64,000 nucleotides of DNA, from NCBI GenBank assembly GCA_963678465.1, contig OY782858.1, forward strand, positions 372,001 through 436,000. The letters are read 5' to 3'. Origin of the DNA: Paludibacter sp963678465 (GTDB lineage Bacteria; Bacteroidota; Bacteroidia; Bacteroidales; Paludibacteraceae). Numbering within the stretch: position 1 is the first letter of the stretch; each line of letters begins with the position of its first letter. The notes under the pieces were generated by a model that saw only the letters and a program-made list of their open reading frames with translations, had not been told where the DNA came from and did not search any database. This document shows positions 8,692-17,939 of the stretch, one piece after another. The position numbers and the translations under genes are program-made.

Positions 8692-11091
8692 TTATAAATC
8701 TCTATCGTCCTCATAGTATTGGAAATACTTATCGGATAAATCACTTTTTTTATTGGTTTTTGATCCTGACATATAACCGTAACTATTATATCCGTAAGTA
8801 TATTTTTTTGAATAATACTTTGAATACTTGTTTTCTTCGGTCGACACATCGTTCATTATTGTAAATATATTGTTGATATTATCGGCTTTCAGCTGGGCAG
8901 TTATTTTCTTGAGTACGGTTTTGCTTGTTTTTTCGTTACGCACAACATAAAGATTTACATCTGAAATTTGCGCTAACGAATAAGCATCGGCTACAATTCC
9001 GATTGGACTTGTATCGACAATTATAAAATCGTATTGCTTTCTCAATGCATCAAACATCTCTATTAATTTATCCGATCTGATAAGTTCGCCGGCATTGGGG
9101 GGCACAGTACCTGCAGGCAAGATATCGTAATCTACTCCTGGCAAACGTAGAATCACATCTTCGAGTTCACATTGGCCTATCAAATAATTTGTAACTCCTT
9201 CGGTGTTTGTGATATTGAAACGTTCGTTGACACTTGGCTTCCGAATATCCATATCCACCAATATTGTTTTGGGACTTGACATTGAATATATTCCTGCCAG
9301 ATTGATACCGAAATATGTTTTACCATCTCCGGATTCTCCAGAGGTGATCATTATCATTATGTTTTTCTTGCGCTGCACAATAAATTCTATGCGCGTACGA
9401 ATTACGCGAAATGCTTCGGTAAACGCCGATCGGGGATTTTTAGGGACAAGCAAGGTGTCGAATGACTGAGTGTGTCTTACCATACCAATGACCTGAAAGT
9501 CCGAATTTTTTTCTATGTCCTTACTCGATCTTACCGTGTTGTTAAGTAATTCTTTCAACACTACAATCAGTGCAGGTACGATGATGCCAAACAAAAGAAA
9601 CATCATTGTTGTCTTTGATTTGGTTCCTCCGTTGGTTAGGCTCATAATACGAGCAGTGTCGAGTATGTTGTTATCGGGTGTGTTCGACGATTTAAGAATT
9701 TCGGCTTCAGCACGTTTCTGTAAAAAGAAAGTGTAATAATTATCATCCATCTTGTACTTGCGCTCAATAGAAATCATTTCCAACTCTTTGGATGGTAATT
9801 GATTAATTTCGGATTGGACTTTAGCATTCCTGTTGTTGAACTCGTTTTTTTCGATCTGAATACCGGCTCTCATGCTTTTCACTACTTCATTGATCGCTGT
9901 TTTTACGTTTTCAATGTCACGTGTGTATTTGGCATAATAAAAATTCTTCTCGCTGAGTTCACTTTTTTTGAGATTTAAATCGTTGATTTGCTGTACGAGC
10001 GACATTAGCATAGGTTCATTCAGCCCTAAACTTGATGGGGCTACCACCGATCCATCTTCTAAGTTGGTTTTTAAGTAACTTGATAAATAGTTGAGGTAGG
10101 TTTCTCGTAATTTTAGCGCCGAAAGTTCGCTATCGTATTGTGTCGCTTTTCCGAGTAACTCGCCAGTGTGGCTTGATACATCAATAATTTGGTTTCGTTG
10201 TCTGAAATTTGTTAACTCGTCCTGCGATACTGAAAGAGACTGCTGTATATTTGCTAATTGCGTATCAATAAAGTTTATTGTTTTATTGGCAGCATCGTTT
10301 TTCCGGTCAAGATTATTAAGTAAGAATGTTTGCGCCAGCTTGTTGATGAAGTCAATATCCCTGTCGGGATTTTCGCCAACTAATGAAATTTCGAGTACAG
10401 ACGAACCTTCAACAACATATTGAAATCCAAGTCGAGATGAAAAGTCGGCTACCAACGATTCTTTGTCGCGAAAAAGGAAATACAGTTCGCCGTTGCTGTA
10501 GTAGCTGTTAGTATTTTCGACGGTGATGTAAAATAGTTTGGTCATGAGATGCTCACCAATTCTACCTTCGGCCCTGAATTCCTTAAACCGTTTATCATCA
10601 TCGGCAGTTATAGTGTAAGTACCATTGGCATTCAGGTCGATTTTAAACATGAGGTTGATGGCCACTGGAGCTATGTAATCAGACTGAATCCGGATAGGCG
10701 AAGTGTTATAAAGATTACGGGTTTTGAATTTTCCTTTCGAAATGTATTCTACCTTCAACTGGGGCAGACTATCTACTACTTTCGAAATCAGATCGTACGA
10801 ACCAAGCATAATGACCTGATTGTCGACGTTTTTGTAGCCCGATTGCACACCAAAACCTTGCATCAGAGCTTGCGTGCTGCTCGATGTTCGGTATTCCTCA
10901 ATAATCATTGTCCCCGATGTTTTATAGGATGGCAGCCATTTTCGGTTTTGCAGGTAGGCCAGTCCCAGGGAAATAATTACACCTATTACAAATAAATACC
11001 AGTAGTGTAGAAAATTGTGCACCCACTCCATGATGTCGAAGTTAGAGCCTTCTTCATCATTGAAAGGTTTATCTGTTTTGTTCTGATCCAT
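8692..11091 (-). CDS. Polysaccharide co-polymerase / tyrosine autokinase (Wzc-like)
   Basis: This 799-residue inner-membrane protein has a first transmembrane segment near residues 30-47, a Wzz-type periplasmic domain with a long coiled-coil, a second segment around 505-525, and a cytoplasmic BY-kinase domain. Walker A is SGESGDGKTYF near residue 583, Walker A' is ILVDMDIRKP and Walker B is FIIVDTSPIG. The C-terminus is a tyrosine cluster (YSKYYSKKYTYGYNSYGY and YFQYYEDD) that such kinases autophosphorylate to control polymer length and export. It follows the two Wza-like lipoproteins, its expected partners in the trans-envelope export complex. Confidence 0.94.
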   Translation of the reverse strand: MDQNKTDKPFNDEEGSNFDIMEWVHNFLHYWYLFVIGVIISLGLAYLQNRKWLPSYKTSGTMIIEEYRTSSSTQALMQGFGVQSGYKNVDNQVIMLGSYDLISKVVDSLPQLKVEYISKGKFKTRNLYNTSPIRIQSDYIAPVAINLMFKIDLNANGTYTITADDDKRFKEFRAEGRIGEHLMTKLFYITVENTNSYYSNGELYFLFRDKESLVADFSSRLGFQYVVEGSSVLEISLVGENPDRDIDFINKLAQTFLLNNLDRKNDAANKTINFIDTQLANIQQSLSVSQDELTNFRQRNQIIDVSSHTGELLGKATQYDSELSALKLRETYLNYLSSYLKTNLEDGSVVAPSSLGLNEPMLMSLVQQINDLNLKKSELSEKNFYYAKYTRDIENVKTAINEVVKSMRAGIQIEKNEFNNRNAKVQSEINQLPSKELEMISIERKYKMDDNYYTFFLQKRAEAEILKSSNTPDNNILDTARIMSLTNGGTKSKTTMMFLLFGIIVPALIVVLKELLNNTVRSSKDIEKNSDFQVIGMVRHTQSFDTLLVPKNPRSAFTEAFRVIRTRIEFIVQRKKNIMIMITSGESGDGKTYFGINLAGIYSMSSPKTILVDMDIRKPSVNERFNITNTEGVTNYLIGQCELEDVILRLPGVDYDILPAGTVPPNAGELIRSDKLIEMFDALRKQYDFIIVDTSPIGIVADAYSLAQISDVNLYVVRNEKTSKTVLKKITAQLKADNINNIFTIMNDVSTEENKYSKYYSKKYTYGYNSYGYMSGSKTNKKSDLSDKYFQYYEDDRDL

Positions 11092-11154
11092 AATTTATAT
11101 GGTTTTAGGGTAAATACTTTGTGTTAAAACCCAGCATGCAAATAGAGACAATTA

Positions 11155-11904
11155 TTAAAGATTTCCGTAATATAGTACTGTAAATAAAAGCGATAATGAA
11201 GACATTATCCCCATAAAGCTACTCCAGCTATTTTCAATTTTGTAAAAGCTTGAGGACGCTCTTTGAACATATATAATATCGTTTGGATAAATATAGTAAT
11301 ACTCTGACCCAATCAGACTGCGGGGTCTGATGTCAAATTCGAGTACCTGAGTACCATTGCCTTTCTCACGCAATATTCTTACGCGTTTATAATCCCCTGC
11401 ATGATTTAATTCTCCCGACATAGAAAGTGCCTGATAAATATTGAATTTGTCTCGGGTTATGTAATAAACGCCTGTTCCGGCTTCGCCGATTACAGTAAAC
11501 GTTTTGTTGGCTAATGTAAGTTTTACTGCTGCGTCAGGAATCAGTTCTTTAAATTTTAATTCAATCGCTTTCGAAGCTTCATTCAGCGTAAGTCCTTCTA
11601 CATGAATTCCTTTTATAAAAGGCAAGTCGATTGTTCCATCAGGATAGACCCTATACGAAATCATGTTTTGCGACGAACCGGAGTTGTCCGATGAAATTAA
11701 TTTTGAGATTGTCACATCCGAGGTCATTAAACGATAAATAATTTCATCGTTCACCCTTATACGATAATCTACATATTCCGATGCTTTATACTTCGGAAGA
11801 GATGCATTTTTCTCCTGTAGCAATCCTATACTCCTGTAGTTATAACACGAAGTCATTGTAATTGTTAGCAGAAGGAAGAAGAATATGTAAAATTTTTTAC
11901 TCAT
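11155..11904 (-). CDS. Polysaccharide export lipoprotein (Wza-like)
   Basis: A 249-residue lipoprotein: the signal peptide ends in the lipobox MTSC (Cys20). It carries a Poly_export domain beginning at YVDYRIRVNDEI with the usual YRVYPDGTIDLPFIKGI stretch, then a SLBB-like part around TFTVIGEAGTG. These proteins form the outer-membrane export channel for capsule or exopolysaccharide. The C-terminus ends in a hydrophobic segment (SSFMGIMSSLSLLFTVLYY). It is the second of two tandem paralogues, with 53 bp to the first and 63 bp to the autokinase. The pair may form a mixed channel or serve different steps. Confidence 0.88.
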   Translation of the reverse strand: MSKKFYIFFFLLLTITMTSCYNYRSIGLLQEKNASLPKYKASEYVDYRIRVNDEIIYRLMTSDVTISKLISSDNSGSSQNMISYRVYPDGTIDLPFIKGIHVEGLTLNEASKAIELKFKELIPDAAVKLTLANKTFTVIGEAGTGVYYITRDKFNIYQALSMSGELNHAGDYKRVRILREKGNGTQVLEFDIRPRSLIGSEYYYIYPNDIIYVQRASSSFYKIENSWSSFMGIMSSLSLLFTVLYYGNL

Positions 11905-11957
11905 AAATTTAATTCATATATGTCTTTATTTCGCTGTGCTTTTAATCCACTAAGCAT

Positions 11958-12770
11958 TTAAGGTGTAGTAGTTTCTGGCGTAGATTCTGGCGTACTCAAT
12001 AGATTATATACCAATGCTCCAAACGAAAATGTAGAAATTGCCGTTGAGATAAAACCGGGTAAATTGGTGATGCTGAAAAATTTCTCGTTTACTGTTTGTA
12101 TATAAATAATGTCATTGGGTTGAATGTAAAAGAACTCTGAATGAATAATATCTGCACTCCTGATATCGAAAGTCTTCACTGTCGATCCTTTGTCAGTTTC
12201 TCTTACAAGCCTCACCTTTTTGCGGTCGCCGTAAATGCCTATGTCTCCGGCCATTGCAAGTGCTTTAAATATGTTTATTTTTTCCTGTGGCATAGGTATG
12301 AAAACCGATTTTCCACTACCAAGCACGCTGAAAAACCTGTTGGTAATGTGCATTTCTACCGAACTGTATTTGAAAATTGGTTCGATGGCTTTTTCAAGCT
12401 TTGTGGTAGCCTGACGGAGTGTAAGGCCGGTCATTTGAATTTCGCCTATCATCGGGAACGTGATTGCTCCATTTTTTTCAACAAGATAAGTGTATAAATC
12501 GCTGCCCGATCCTGCTCCTGAAAGCATTGTCTGCGAATTGTTTGTCATTCCGTTGAAAAGTATATTCGTTTTTTCGTCGGTGGAATACACTTTGACGAAA
12601 AGCCGGTCGCCTACGCGTAGTTTGTAATCTTCAAATGTTATACTGTCTTTATAGGATGGAATATAAAAATCAGGTGGTTGAAGGTAGTTTACTTTTTTCG
12701 ATGTGATGCACGAAGAAAGTAAACAACAAATGGAGATAAATAAAAATGTCTGTTTAATAGTACTCAACAT
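11958..12770 (-). CDS. Polysaccharide export lipoprotein (Wza-like), first gene of the operon
   Basis: A 270-residue lipoprotein with signal peptide and lipobox LLSSC. The Poly_export domain starts at DYKLRVGDRLFVKVYST, continues through VEKNGAITFPMIGEIQMTGL, and a SLBB-like segment follows (FFSVLGSGKSVFIPMPQ). A hydrophobic C-terminal segment precedes a short Thr/Pro tail. It resembles its downstream neighbour throughout and is probably a duplicated export subunit. It is first in the capsule operon, and a consensus promoter lies 30-60 bp upstream of its ATG. Confidence 0.88.
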   Translation of the reverse strand: MLSTIKQTFLFISICCLLSSCITSKKVNYLQPPDFYIPSYKDSITFEDYKLRVGDRLFVKVYSTDEKTNILFNGMTNNSQTMLSGAGSGSDLYTYLVEKNGAITFPMIGEIQMTGLTLRQATTKLEKAIEPIFKYSSVEMHITNRFFSVLGSGKSVFIPMPQEKINIFKALAMAGDIGIYGDRKKVRLVRETDKGSTVKTFDIRSADIIHSEFFYIQPNDIIYIQTVNEKFFSITNLPGFISTAISTFSFGALVYNLLSTPESTPETTTP

Positions 12771-12801
12771 TTAAAAACTATTTTTGAAATGATTCCATAT
12801 G

Positions 12802-12833
12802 CAAAGATATTCAATTTATATTAATATTGGCAA
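12802..12833 (-). promoter_or_regulatory. Bacteroidota-type promoter of the capsule operon
   Basis: On the minus strand the sequence reads TTG, a 21-bp spacer, then TATCTTTG (CAAAGATA at 12802-12809, CAA at 12831-12833). This matches the TTG/TAnnTTTG grammar of the Bacteroidota housekeeping sigma factor. The start of the first export gene lies about 30 bp downstream. Confidence 0.7.
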
Positions 12834-13030
12834 AATCAATAAAAAAACATTTTGGATTTTGTTTTTGTTTTTAGCTGAAAGTGGAATCATTTTTGTAAGT
12901 GTTTCAAGCAATTTTAAAGTGCTTATGCCGTTTCAGTTACTATATTTCGTTTTTTTGATGAACATCAGTTCATATACGGGTGCAACATCATATTAAAGTG
13001 TGAATATTTAGCCACTTAAAAAAAATCAAT

Positions 13031-13038
13031 TAAATTTG
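13031..13038 (+). promoter_or_regulatory. -7 element upstream of the beta-barrel gene
   Basis: TAAATTTG fits TAnnTTTG and lies 33 bp before the ATG at 13072. No clear TTG element is visible at the usual spacing, so only the -7 half is supported. Confidence 0.5.
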
Positions 13039-13071
13039 CAGAAAATATCAACAATATAAAATAGTACGACC

Positions 13072-13800
13072 ATGCAACACAAAATTATATTAGCAATCTT
13101 TATTTTTATATCAGTTCATCTTCAGGCACAGTTTAGGGGCGATCGGGATCAGTCGGTTGATTTTTCAAGAATAAGTTTCGAGGATATTTCTTTTGGTCTC
13201 AGACTTACACCTGCAATCACATGGCTAAATGTAAATCATAACGACGCACAGGCCGATGGAGCAACCTTAAAATATGGTGCAGGTATTGTTGCTCAGTACG
13301 AGATTAACTCATTATTGTCTGTTGTCTCGGGCGTAAACTACAGCACTTTCGGTGGTTATGTTTTCGATAATCAATCCTTAAATACTCCCACTAACAGAAG
13401 TAATTACAAACTCAACTATTCCCAGATTGAAATTCCACTTGGTCTGAGATTAAATACGCCTGCTTTCAACAGAATGAGTTATTATATGCAGGCAGGTGCA
13501 ACCACAGGATTTATTCTTTCGGCAAACGAAGTTCATAAGTCTACTCAGCCCGATACCGAAATACCTGAAATGAATATTCTTGCTCTCACTTCGCCCAGTA
13601 CTGTAGGTTGTTTCTTTGGTATTGGCACTAGTTACACCATTTATAAAGGCTTAAAATTATTTGGCGAAATCAACTATAAAATAGCTTTGTCCAATGTAGC
13701 TGTAGGTAATAATTATATGAACGACAATGTACATAATTATACTATGCCCATTGAAATTTATCCTTCGTCTATGGATTTTTCAATTGGACTGATGTTTTAA
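13072..13800 (+). CDS. Outer-membrane beta-barrel protein, PorT-like family
   Basis: A 242-residue protein with a signal peptide ending near VHLQAQ and then alternating beta-strand patterns: GLRLTPAITWLNV, VVSGVNYSTFGGY, QIEIPLGLRLNTP, YYMQAGATTGFILS, and a final strand ending SIGLMF. This layout matches the eight-stranded outer-membrane barrel family common in Bacteroidota (outer membrane protein beta-barrel domain, PorT-like). Function unknown. It is transcribed divergently from the capsule operon and is followed 42 bp later by a lipoprotein gene that may be in the same unit. Confidence 0.75.
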   Translation: MQHKIILAIFIFISVHLQAQFRGDRDQSVDFSRISFEDISFGLRLTPAITWLNVNHNDAQADGATLKYGAGIVAQYEINSLLSVVSGVNYSTFGGYVFDNQSLNTPTNRSNYKLNYSQIEIPLGLRLNTPAFNRMSYYMQAGATTGFILSANEVHKSTQPDTEIPEMNILALTSPSTVGCFFGIGTSYTIYKGLKLFGEINYKIALSNVAVGNNYMNDNVHNYTMPIEIYPSSMDFSIGLMF

Positions 13801-13842
13801 TGCTTAATCCTGATATTCAACTCTAAAACTTTTTTATTCCCG

Positions 13843-14676
13843 ATGCGAACAAAATTATCTTTTATTGCCCTTTTGCTGTGTGTTGTTTTCCTGAATTCGT
13901 GTAGCTCAAGGGCTAAGGAAGAAAAAAATGCAGATGAAAAACTTAAAAATATCGAACAACTGATTGTGGAAAATCAATTTGATGCTGCATTGCTTCAGAT
14001 TGATACTGTCAACATTCTCTACCCAAGGCTTGTAGCCAAACGGAAAATTGCTGCTGCTCTTAAAGATACGATTATCAGAAGGCAAAGTGCAAGCATTCTC
14101 GAGTACGCTAACAGTGTTTTGCCTCAAAAACTTGCCGAACTCGATTCGCTGCAAAAAGAATTTAAATTTGAAAAGGACGAAACCTATCAAGAATTTGGAA
14201 ATTTTGTTTATAAATCACAAATCACTGAACAAAACATATCCCGTAACTATTTAAAGTGTTATGTCGACGAAAATGCCGATTTATACATTATCAGCAACGT
14301 AGTAGGAACTAAGTTAAATCAAAAATCGTTGAAGGTGTCGTCAGGAGTTTTATCCGCGCAAACCGACACACTTAATGCTACAACCGATAATTTTCACTCA
14401 TTCAGTAATGATGGCACGTATTGGGAGACGCTCACGTTTAAGAATGAAGCTGACAGTGGGATAACAGCTTTTATTGCCAGCCATAAAACTGAACGAATAA
14501 AAGTGGATTTGATAGGAACAAAAAAACTAAGCTACTATCTTTCCGACCAAGATAAAAAAGCAATTGCTGCTACTTATCATTTTTGGATACTGAAGAAGGA
14601 TGTGAAAAAATTGCAGAATGACATTGAAAAAGCTACCGTTCGTATTGGTAGAATTCACCTCAGATATAAAAATTAA
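13843..14676 (+). CDS. Hypothetical lipoprotein with helical N-terminal region
   Basis: I do not recognise this 277-residue protein. It has a lipoprotein signal peptide (lipobox LNSC, Cys21), a charged helical region at about 25-60 resembling a TPR-type hairpin (NIEQLIVENQFDAALLQIDTV), a second helical stretch around 85-125, a beta-rich middle and a basic helical C-terminus. The N-terminal pattern suggests an envelope-anchored scaffold rather than an enzyme. It lies between a beta-barrel gene and a periplasmic thioredoxin, all on the plus strand with short gaps. Confidence 0.6.
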   Translation: MRTKLSFIALLLCVVFLNSCSSRAKEEKNADEKLKNIEQLIVENQFDAALLQIDTVNILYPRLVAKRKIAAALKDTIIRRQSASILEYANSVLPQKLAELDSLQKEFKFEKDETYQEFGNFVYKSQITEQNISRNYLKCYVDENADLYIISNVVGTKLNQKSLKVSSGVLSAQTDTLNATTDNFHSFSNDGTYWETLTFKNEADSGITAFIASHKTERIKVDLIGTKKLSYYLSDQDKKAIAATYHFWILKKDVKKLQNDIEKATVRIGRIHLRYKN

Positions 14677-14713
14677 ACAAATGTAACTCAATAATAAAAA
14701 CAAGCACGTTAAA

Positions 14714-15148
14714 ATGAAGAAAACATTTCAATTGTTACTTATAGCTTTGATAATAAGCGTTGGCGCTTCAGCACAAAATACCGAAAATGTGAAAATAGTG
14801 GAACTCAACTCGGCTCTTTTCAAACAAAAGGTATGGAATTTTGCTAAAAATAAAAGCTTTACACGCGTGGGCGATCAACCCATAATTCTTGATTTTCATG
14901 CAGTGTGGTGTCCTCCCTGCAAAAGGCTGGCGCCTCATTTGCAAGCTATTCAGAATAAATACAAAGATAAACTGGTTGTGTATAAAATAGATGTGGATCA
15001 GGAGCCTGAAATAGCCCGACTCTTTAAAATTGAAGCAATGCCAACCATTGTTTTTGTGAATAGCAAAACCAATTTTGTTTCTGAAGTCGGATATCGCGAC
15101 TATAACGAATTTGATGCACTGGTGCAGAAGTACTTCTTTGCCAAGTAA
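14714..15148 (+). CDS. Periplasmic thioredoxin-family protein with CPPC active site
   Basis: A 144-residue secreted thioredoxin fold: the signal peptide ends near VGASAQ, and the active site is HAVWCPPCKRLAPH, followed by the usual YKIDVDQEPEIARLFKI and the cis-Pro in EAMPTIVFVN. The dipeptide between the cysteines is PP rather than GP, which usually alters redox potential, so it may act in periplasmic disulfide exchange rather than as a general reductase. It is last in the plus-strand group starting at the beta-barrel gene, and a terminator follows 22 bp later. Confidence 0.88.
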   Translation: MKKTFQLLLIALIISVGASAQNTENVKIVELNSALFKQKVWNFAKNKSFTRVGDQPIILDFHAVWCPPCKRLAPHLQAIQNKYKDKLVVYKIDVDQEPEIARLFKIEAMPTIVFVNSKTNFVSEVGYRDYNEFDALVQKYFFAK

Positions 15149-15170
15149 CTATAGATAGTTGATATTTAAA

Positions 15171-15206
15171 AATCCAATTGGAGAAAATCCGGTTGGATTT
15201 TTTTTT
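15171..15206 (+). terminator. Intrinsic terminator after the thioredoxin gene
   Basis: AATCCAA (15171-15177) pairs with TTGGATT (15193-15199) and is followed by a T run. The A-rich left flank also allows leftward use for mutY read-through in the opposite direction. Confidence 0.8.
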
Positions 15207-15222
15207 ACGTCAATAAAAACAA

Positions 15223-16278
15223 TCATTTTTCTCTGTTTTGAAGAAAAAGATCTATCAATCGCGAAACTGCAAAGTTTTGTAGCTCCGATATTGGTGTTTG
15301 TGTTAAATTTATAAGTTGTTTGTTTGTGTTCTTTATTTCGATGGTTACAAATGTGGCGTAAATAATTCGATGTGTAAGGATATGTTTTACCGGAGCAGTT
15401 ATACTGCTGATATTCAAATCCTCAATTCCTTCGAATAGTGCAATAAATTCATTATGAGCAATCAGCTCATCGATAGACATTGGTTTTTCAGTTTCGATCA
15501 ATGGAAATTCGTACAGATTTTTCCAGATATCATTATTTATTCTTTTCTGTAAAAAAGTATTTTCATTCTGGTTTATAAACAGATAATTGAAAAAACGTTC
15601 CTTCACTTTTACCTTTTTCTCTTTTATTGGAAGTGTTGCAACCAGATTGTGTTCAAAGGCTTTGCAGCTGTGCATCAACGGGCAATTGTGGCAGTCGGGC
15701 GAAACAGGAACGCATTGTAAAGCCCCGAATTCCATCAAGGCCTGATTGTGCAAGCCGGCATTTTCCCCGTCAAGTATGGCATTGGCCAATCCGGCAAATT
15801 GCTTTACACCACTCGTGCTGTCAATAGGAGTTTCAATTCCGAAATAGCGAGCCAATACTCTGTAAACATTTCCATCCACCACTGCGTAGGGTTGATTATT
15901 GGCAAATGAGCATATGGCTGAGGCTGTGTAAGTGCCTATTCCCGATAGAGATATGACTTCGCTGAATTGAGAAGGAAAAATTCCATCGTAACGATCCATA
16001 ATCTGAAGAGCAGCTTTGTGCAAATTTCTTGCCCGTGAATAATAACCCAGACCCTGCCAGTATCTTAAAACCTCTTCTTCATCAGCATTGGCAAGCGACC
16101 TTACATCGGGGAAACGCTCCACGAAACGCAAGTAGTAATTCATGCCTTGATTGACGCGCGTTTGCTGTAAAATAATCTCCGATATCCATATTTTATAGGC
16201 ATCTCTAGTGTCACGCCAGGGAAGTTCACGTTTGTTTAACTGATACCAGTCTATGATTGTTTTTGAAATTGCTTGCAT
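15223..16278 (-). CDS. mutY: A/G-specific adenine DNA glycosylase
   Basis: A 351-residue MutY that removes adenine mispaired with 8-oxoguanine. The HhH-GPD domain has the catalytic Glu in WISEIILQQTRV, the helix-hairpin-helix LSGIGTYTASAI and the Asp in AVVDGNVYRVLARYFG. The iron-sulfur loop is Cys-x6-Cys-x2-Cys-x5-Cys in CVPVSPDCHNCPLMHSC. The C-terminal NUDIX-like 8-oxoG-reading domain follows from about residue 230. It is a lone minus-strand gene. Confidence 0.96.
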   Translation of the reverse strand: MQAISKTIIDWYQLNKRELPWRDTRDAYKIWISEIILQQTRVNQGMNYYLRFVERFPDVRSLANADEEEVLRYWQGLGYYSRARNLHKAALQIMDRYDGIFPSQFSEVISLSGIGTYTASAICSFANNQPYAVVDGNVYRVLARYFGIETPIDSTSGVKQFAGLANAILDGENAGLHNQALMEFGALQCVPVSPDCHNCPLMHSCKAFEHNLVATLPIKEKKVKVKERFFNYLFINQNENTFLQKRINNDIWKNLYEFPLIETEKPMSIDELIAHNEFIALFEGIEDLNISSITAPVKHILTHRIIYATFVTIEIKNTNKQLINLTQTPISELQNFAVSRLIDLFLQNREK

Positions 16279-16338
16279 ACGATATATTTGACTTACAGAA
16301 TAAGTGAATTATTAAAAAATATTTTGCATCTTTGCAGG

Positions 16339-16368
16339 CAAAGTTATCACCATTCGGTTGACTTTCAA
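16339..16368 (-). promoter_or_regulatory. Promoter of mutY
   Basis: The minus strand reads TTG, 19 bp, TAACTTTG (CAAAGTTA at 16339-16346; CAA at 16366-16368), about 60 bp upstream of the mutY ATG. On the plus strand a weaker CATCTTTG at 16327-16334 may serve the divergent tlpA-like gene. Confidence 0.6.
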
Positions 16369-16400
16369 AACTAATTTTTAAAATTCAAAAAAGTGAAAAG

Positions 16401-17498
16401 ATGAAGAAGGCGATATTTACCTTATTATCAGTGGTATTGTTGTTCGGCTGCAACAGTTCAAAGTATAAAATTGAAGGAACAACCGTTGATGCCGAAATGA
16501 ACGGACAAACTGTTTTTATAAAAGAACGTATCAATCGGGTTTGGGTTTCGACCGATAGCGTAAAAATAGAAAATGGTAGATTTGTGTTCGAAGGTGTTTG
16601 CGACAGTGCAAGAATAGCTTATATCTTTTGCGAACTTCCTTCGGGCGAGCGCATTCGCCAGCCTTTTGTGTTCGAAAACGGGAAGATAAATGTTTCTATC
16701 GATAGCTTGGGTATGTTGAGCGTTAATGGAACGGCTCAAAACGATATACTTCAAACCTATCAGTACGATAAACAAAAATTGTACGAACGTGCCGATACTA
16801 TTTATAAAACCCTCAACGACAGTACTGCAAAACCCGAAGAAAAGAAAAATGCAGAAATAGAAATAGAAAAGCTGAACAAAGAGGAAGTTGCAATTGATAT
16901 TCGGTATTCAACCGAAAATGTAAACACAATTGTCGGTTCATTTATCTTCGAATCATCGTTTTATGGTATGTCGATACAAGAAAAGGAAGCCGTTATAGCT
17001 TTAATGGATCAAGAAACAAAAGCAAAAGGACGAATTTCTGAAATTATTGAAGCTGTACAGATTGAAAAGAAAACAGCCGTAGGGCAACAATTTTCCGATA
17101 TTAAGCTTGCAGGAATCGCAGGCGATAGTCTTGCTTTGTCCTCATTAATAGGAAAAACAGAATTTGTACTGATCGATTTTTGGGCTTCGTGGTGTGGCCC
17201 GTGTATGAAATCCTTACCCGAACTAAAATCCTTTTACGACAAATACAAAGGAACAAAACTCGAAATTTTGGGTGTGTCGCTCGACGATGATGAGAATGCT
17301 TGGAATTCGACAGTTGAAAAACAACAATTAAAATGGAAACATATCTCTGACTTAAAAGGTTGGAAATGTGAAGGTGCAAAATTGTATGCAGTTAATGCAA
17401 TTCCCGCAACTGTATTCATAAATAATAAAGGCGTAATAGTAGGACGAAACCTTACAATAGGCCAAATGGAATTAATAATCCAAAAAACAACTAAATAA
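16401..17498 (+). CDS. TlpA-like thioredoxin lipoprotein with DUF4369 N-domain
   Basis: This 365-residue lipoprotein (lipobox LLFGC, Cys17) has an N-terminal DUF4369-type beta domain (YKIEGTTVDAEMNGQTVFI and following), a helical linker with charged repeats around 125-160, and a C-terminal TlpA/ResA thioredoxin domain from about residue 230. The active site is FWASWCGPCMKSLPE, and the cis-Pro lies in NAIPATVFIN. Such proteins reduce disulfides in the periplasm and are abundant in Bacteroidota. It is a single gene, divergent from mutY and upstream of the HU gene. Confidence 0.9.
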   Translation: MKKAIFTLLSVVLLFGCNSSKYKIEGTTVDAEMNGQTVFIKERINRVWVSTDSVKIENGRFVFEGVCDSARIAYIFCELPSGERIRQPFVFENGKINVSIDSLGMLSVNGTAQNDILQTYQYDKQKLYERADTIYKTLNDSTAKPEEKKNAEIEIEKLNKEEVAIDIRYSTENVNTIVGSFIFESSFYGMSIQEKEAVIALMDQETKAKGRISEIIEAVQIEKKTAVGQQFSDIKLAGIAGDSLALSSLIGKTEFVLIDFWASWCGPCMKSLPELKSFYDKYKGTKLEILGVSLDDDENAWNSTVEKQQLKWKHISDLKGWKCEGAKLYAVNAIPATVFINNKGVIVGRNLTIGQMELIIQKTTK

Positions 17499-17564
17499 AA
17501 TTCAGAAAAAATACATTTTTTGAAAAAAAATACTGCAAATGTTTTTTAATCAGAATAAAAGCAA

Positions 17565-17572
17565 TATATTTG
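17565..17572 (+). promoter_or_regulatory. -7 promoter element of the HU gene
   Basis: TATATTTG matches TAnnTTTG and lies about 66 bp before the HU start codon, allowing a leader of about 60 nt. A good upstream TTG is not obvious. Confidence 0.6.
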
Positions 17573-17638
17573 CACTCCGTTAGTCGACGTAAATAAATCA
17601 AACATAAATAATTATTAACTCATTAAAAATTACCAAAA

Positions 17639-17911
17639 ATGACTAAAGCAGATATCGTAAATGAAATTGCTAAAAATACAGGTATTGACAAAGCCACTGT
17701 ATTGACAACCGTAGAAGCTTTTATGGAAACAGTAAAAGATTCATTGGCAAAAAATGAAAATGTGTATTTAAGAGGTTTCGGTAGCTTCGTTATCAAGCAA
17801 CGCGCTGAAAAAACAGCTCGTAACATTTCGAAAAACACTACAATTATTATCCCTGCTCATAACATTCCTTCTTTCAAGCCTGCAAAAACTTTTGTAAGCG
17901 TTGTTAAATAA
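17639..17911 (+). CDS. HU-family DNA-binding protein
   Basis: A 90-residue HU/IHF-family nucleoid protein of standard length. The N-terminal helices (MTKADIVNEIAKNTGIDKATV) are followed by the DNA-binding arm with the signature VYLRGFGSFVIKQRAEKTARN, and the arm tip reads TIIIPAHNIPSFKPAKTF with the intercalating Pro. It bends DNA and compacts the chromosome. It precedes a tiny basic peptide gene and rng, and a promoter element lies upstream. Whether it acts as HU or an IHF-like subunit cannot be decided here. Confidence 0.95.
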   Translation: MTKADIVNEIAKNTGIDKATVLTTVEAFMETVKDSLAKNENVYLRGFGSFVIKQRAEKTARNISKNTTIIIPAHNIPSFKPAKTFVSVVK

Positions 17912-17939
17912 ATTTCTCACAACAATAAATTAAAAAAAA

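Noticed and set aside
12799..12996. A 65-codon plus-strand frame upstream of the beta-barrel gene
   Set aside because: It lies over the divergent promoter region, with no family resemblance and no ribosome signal.
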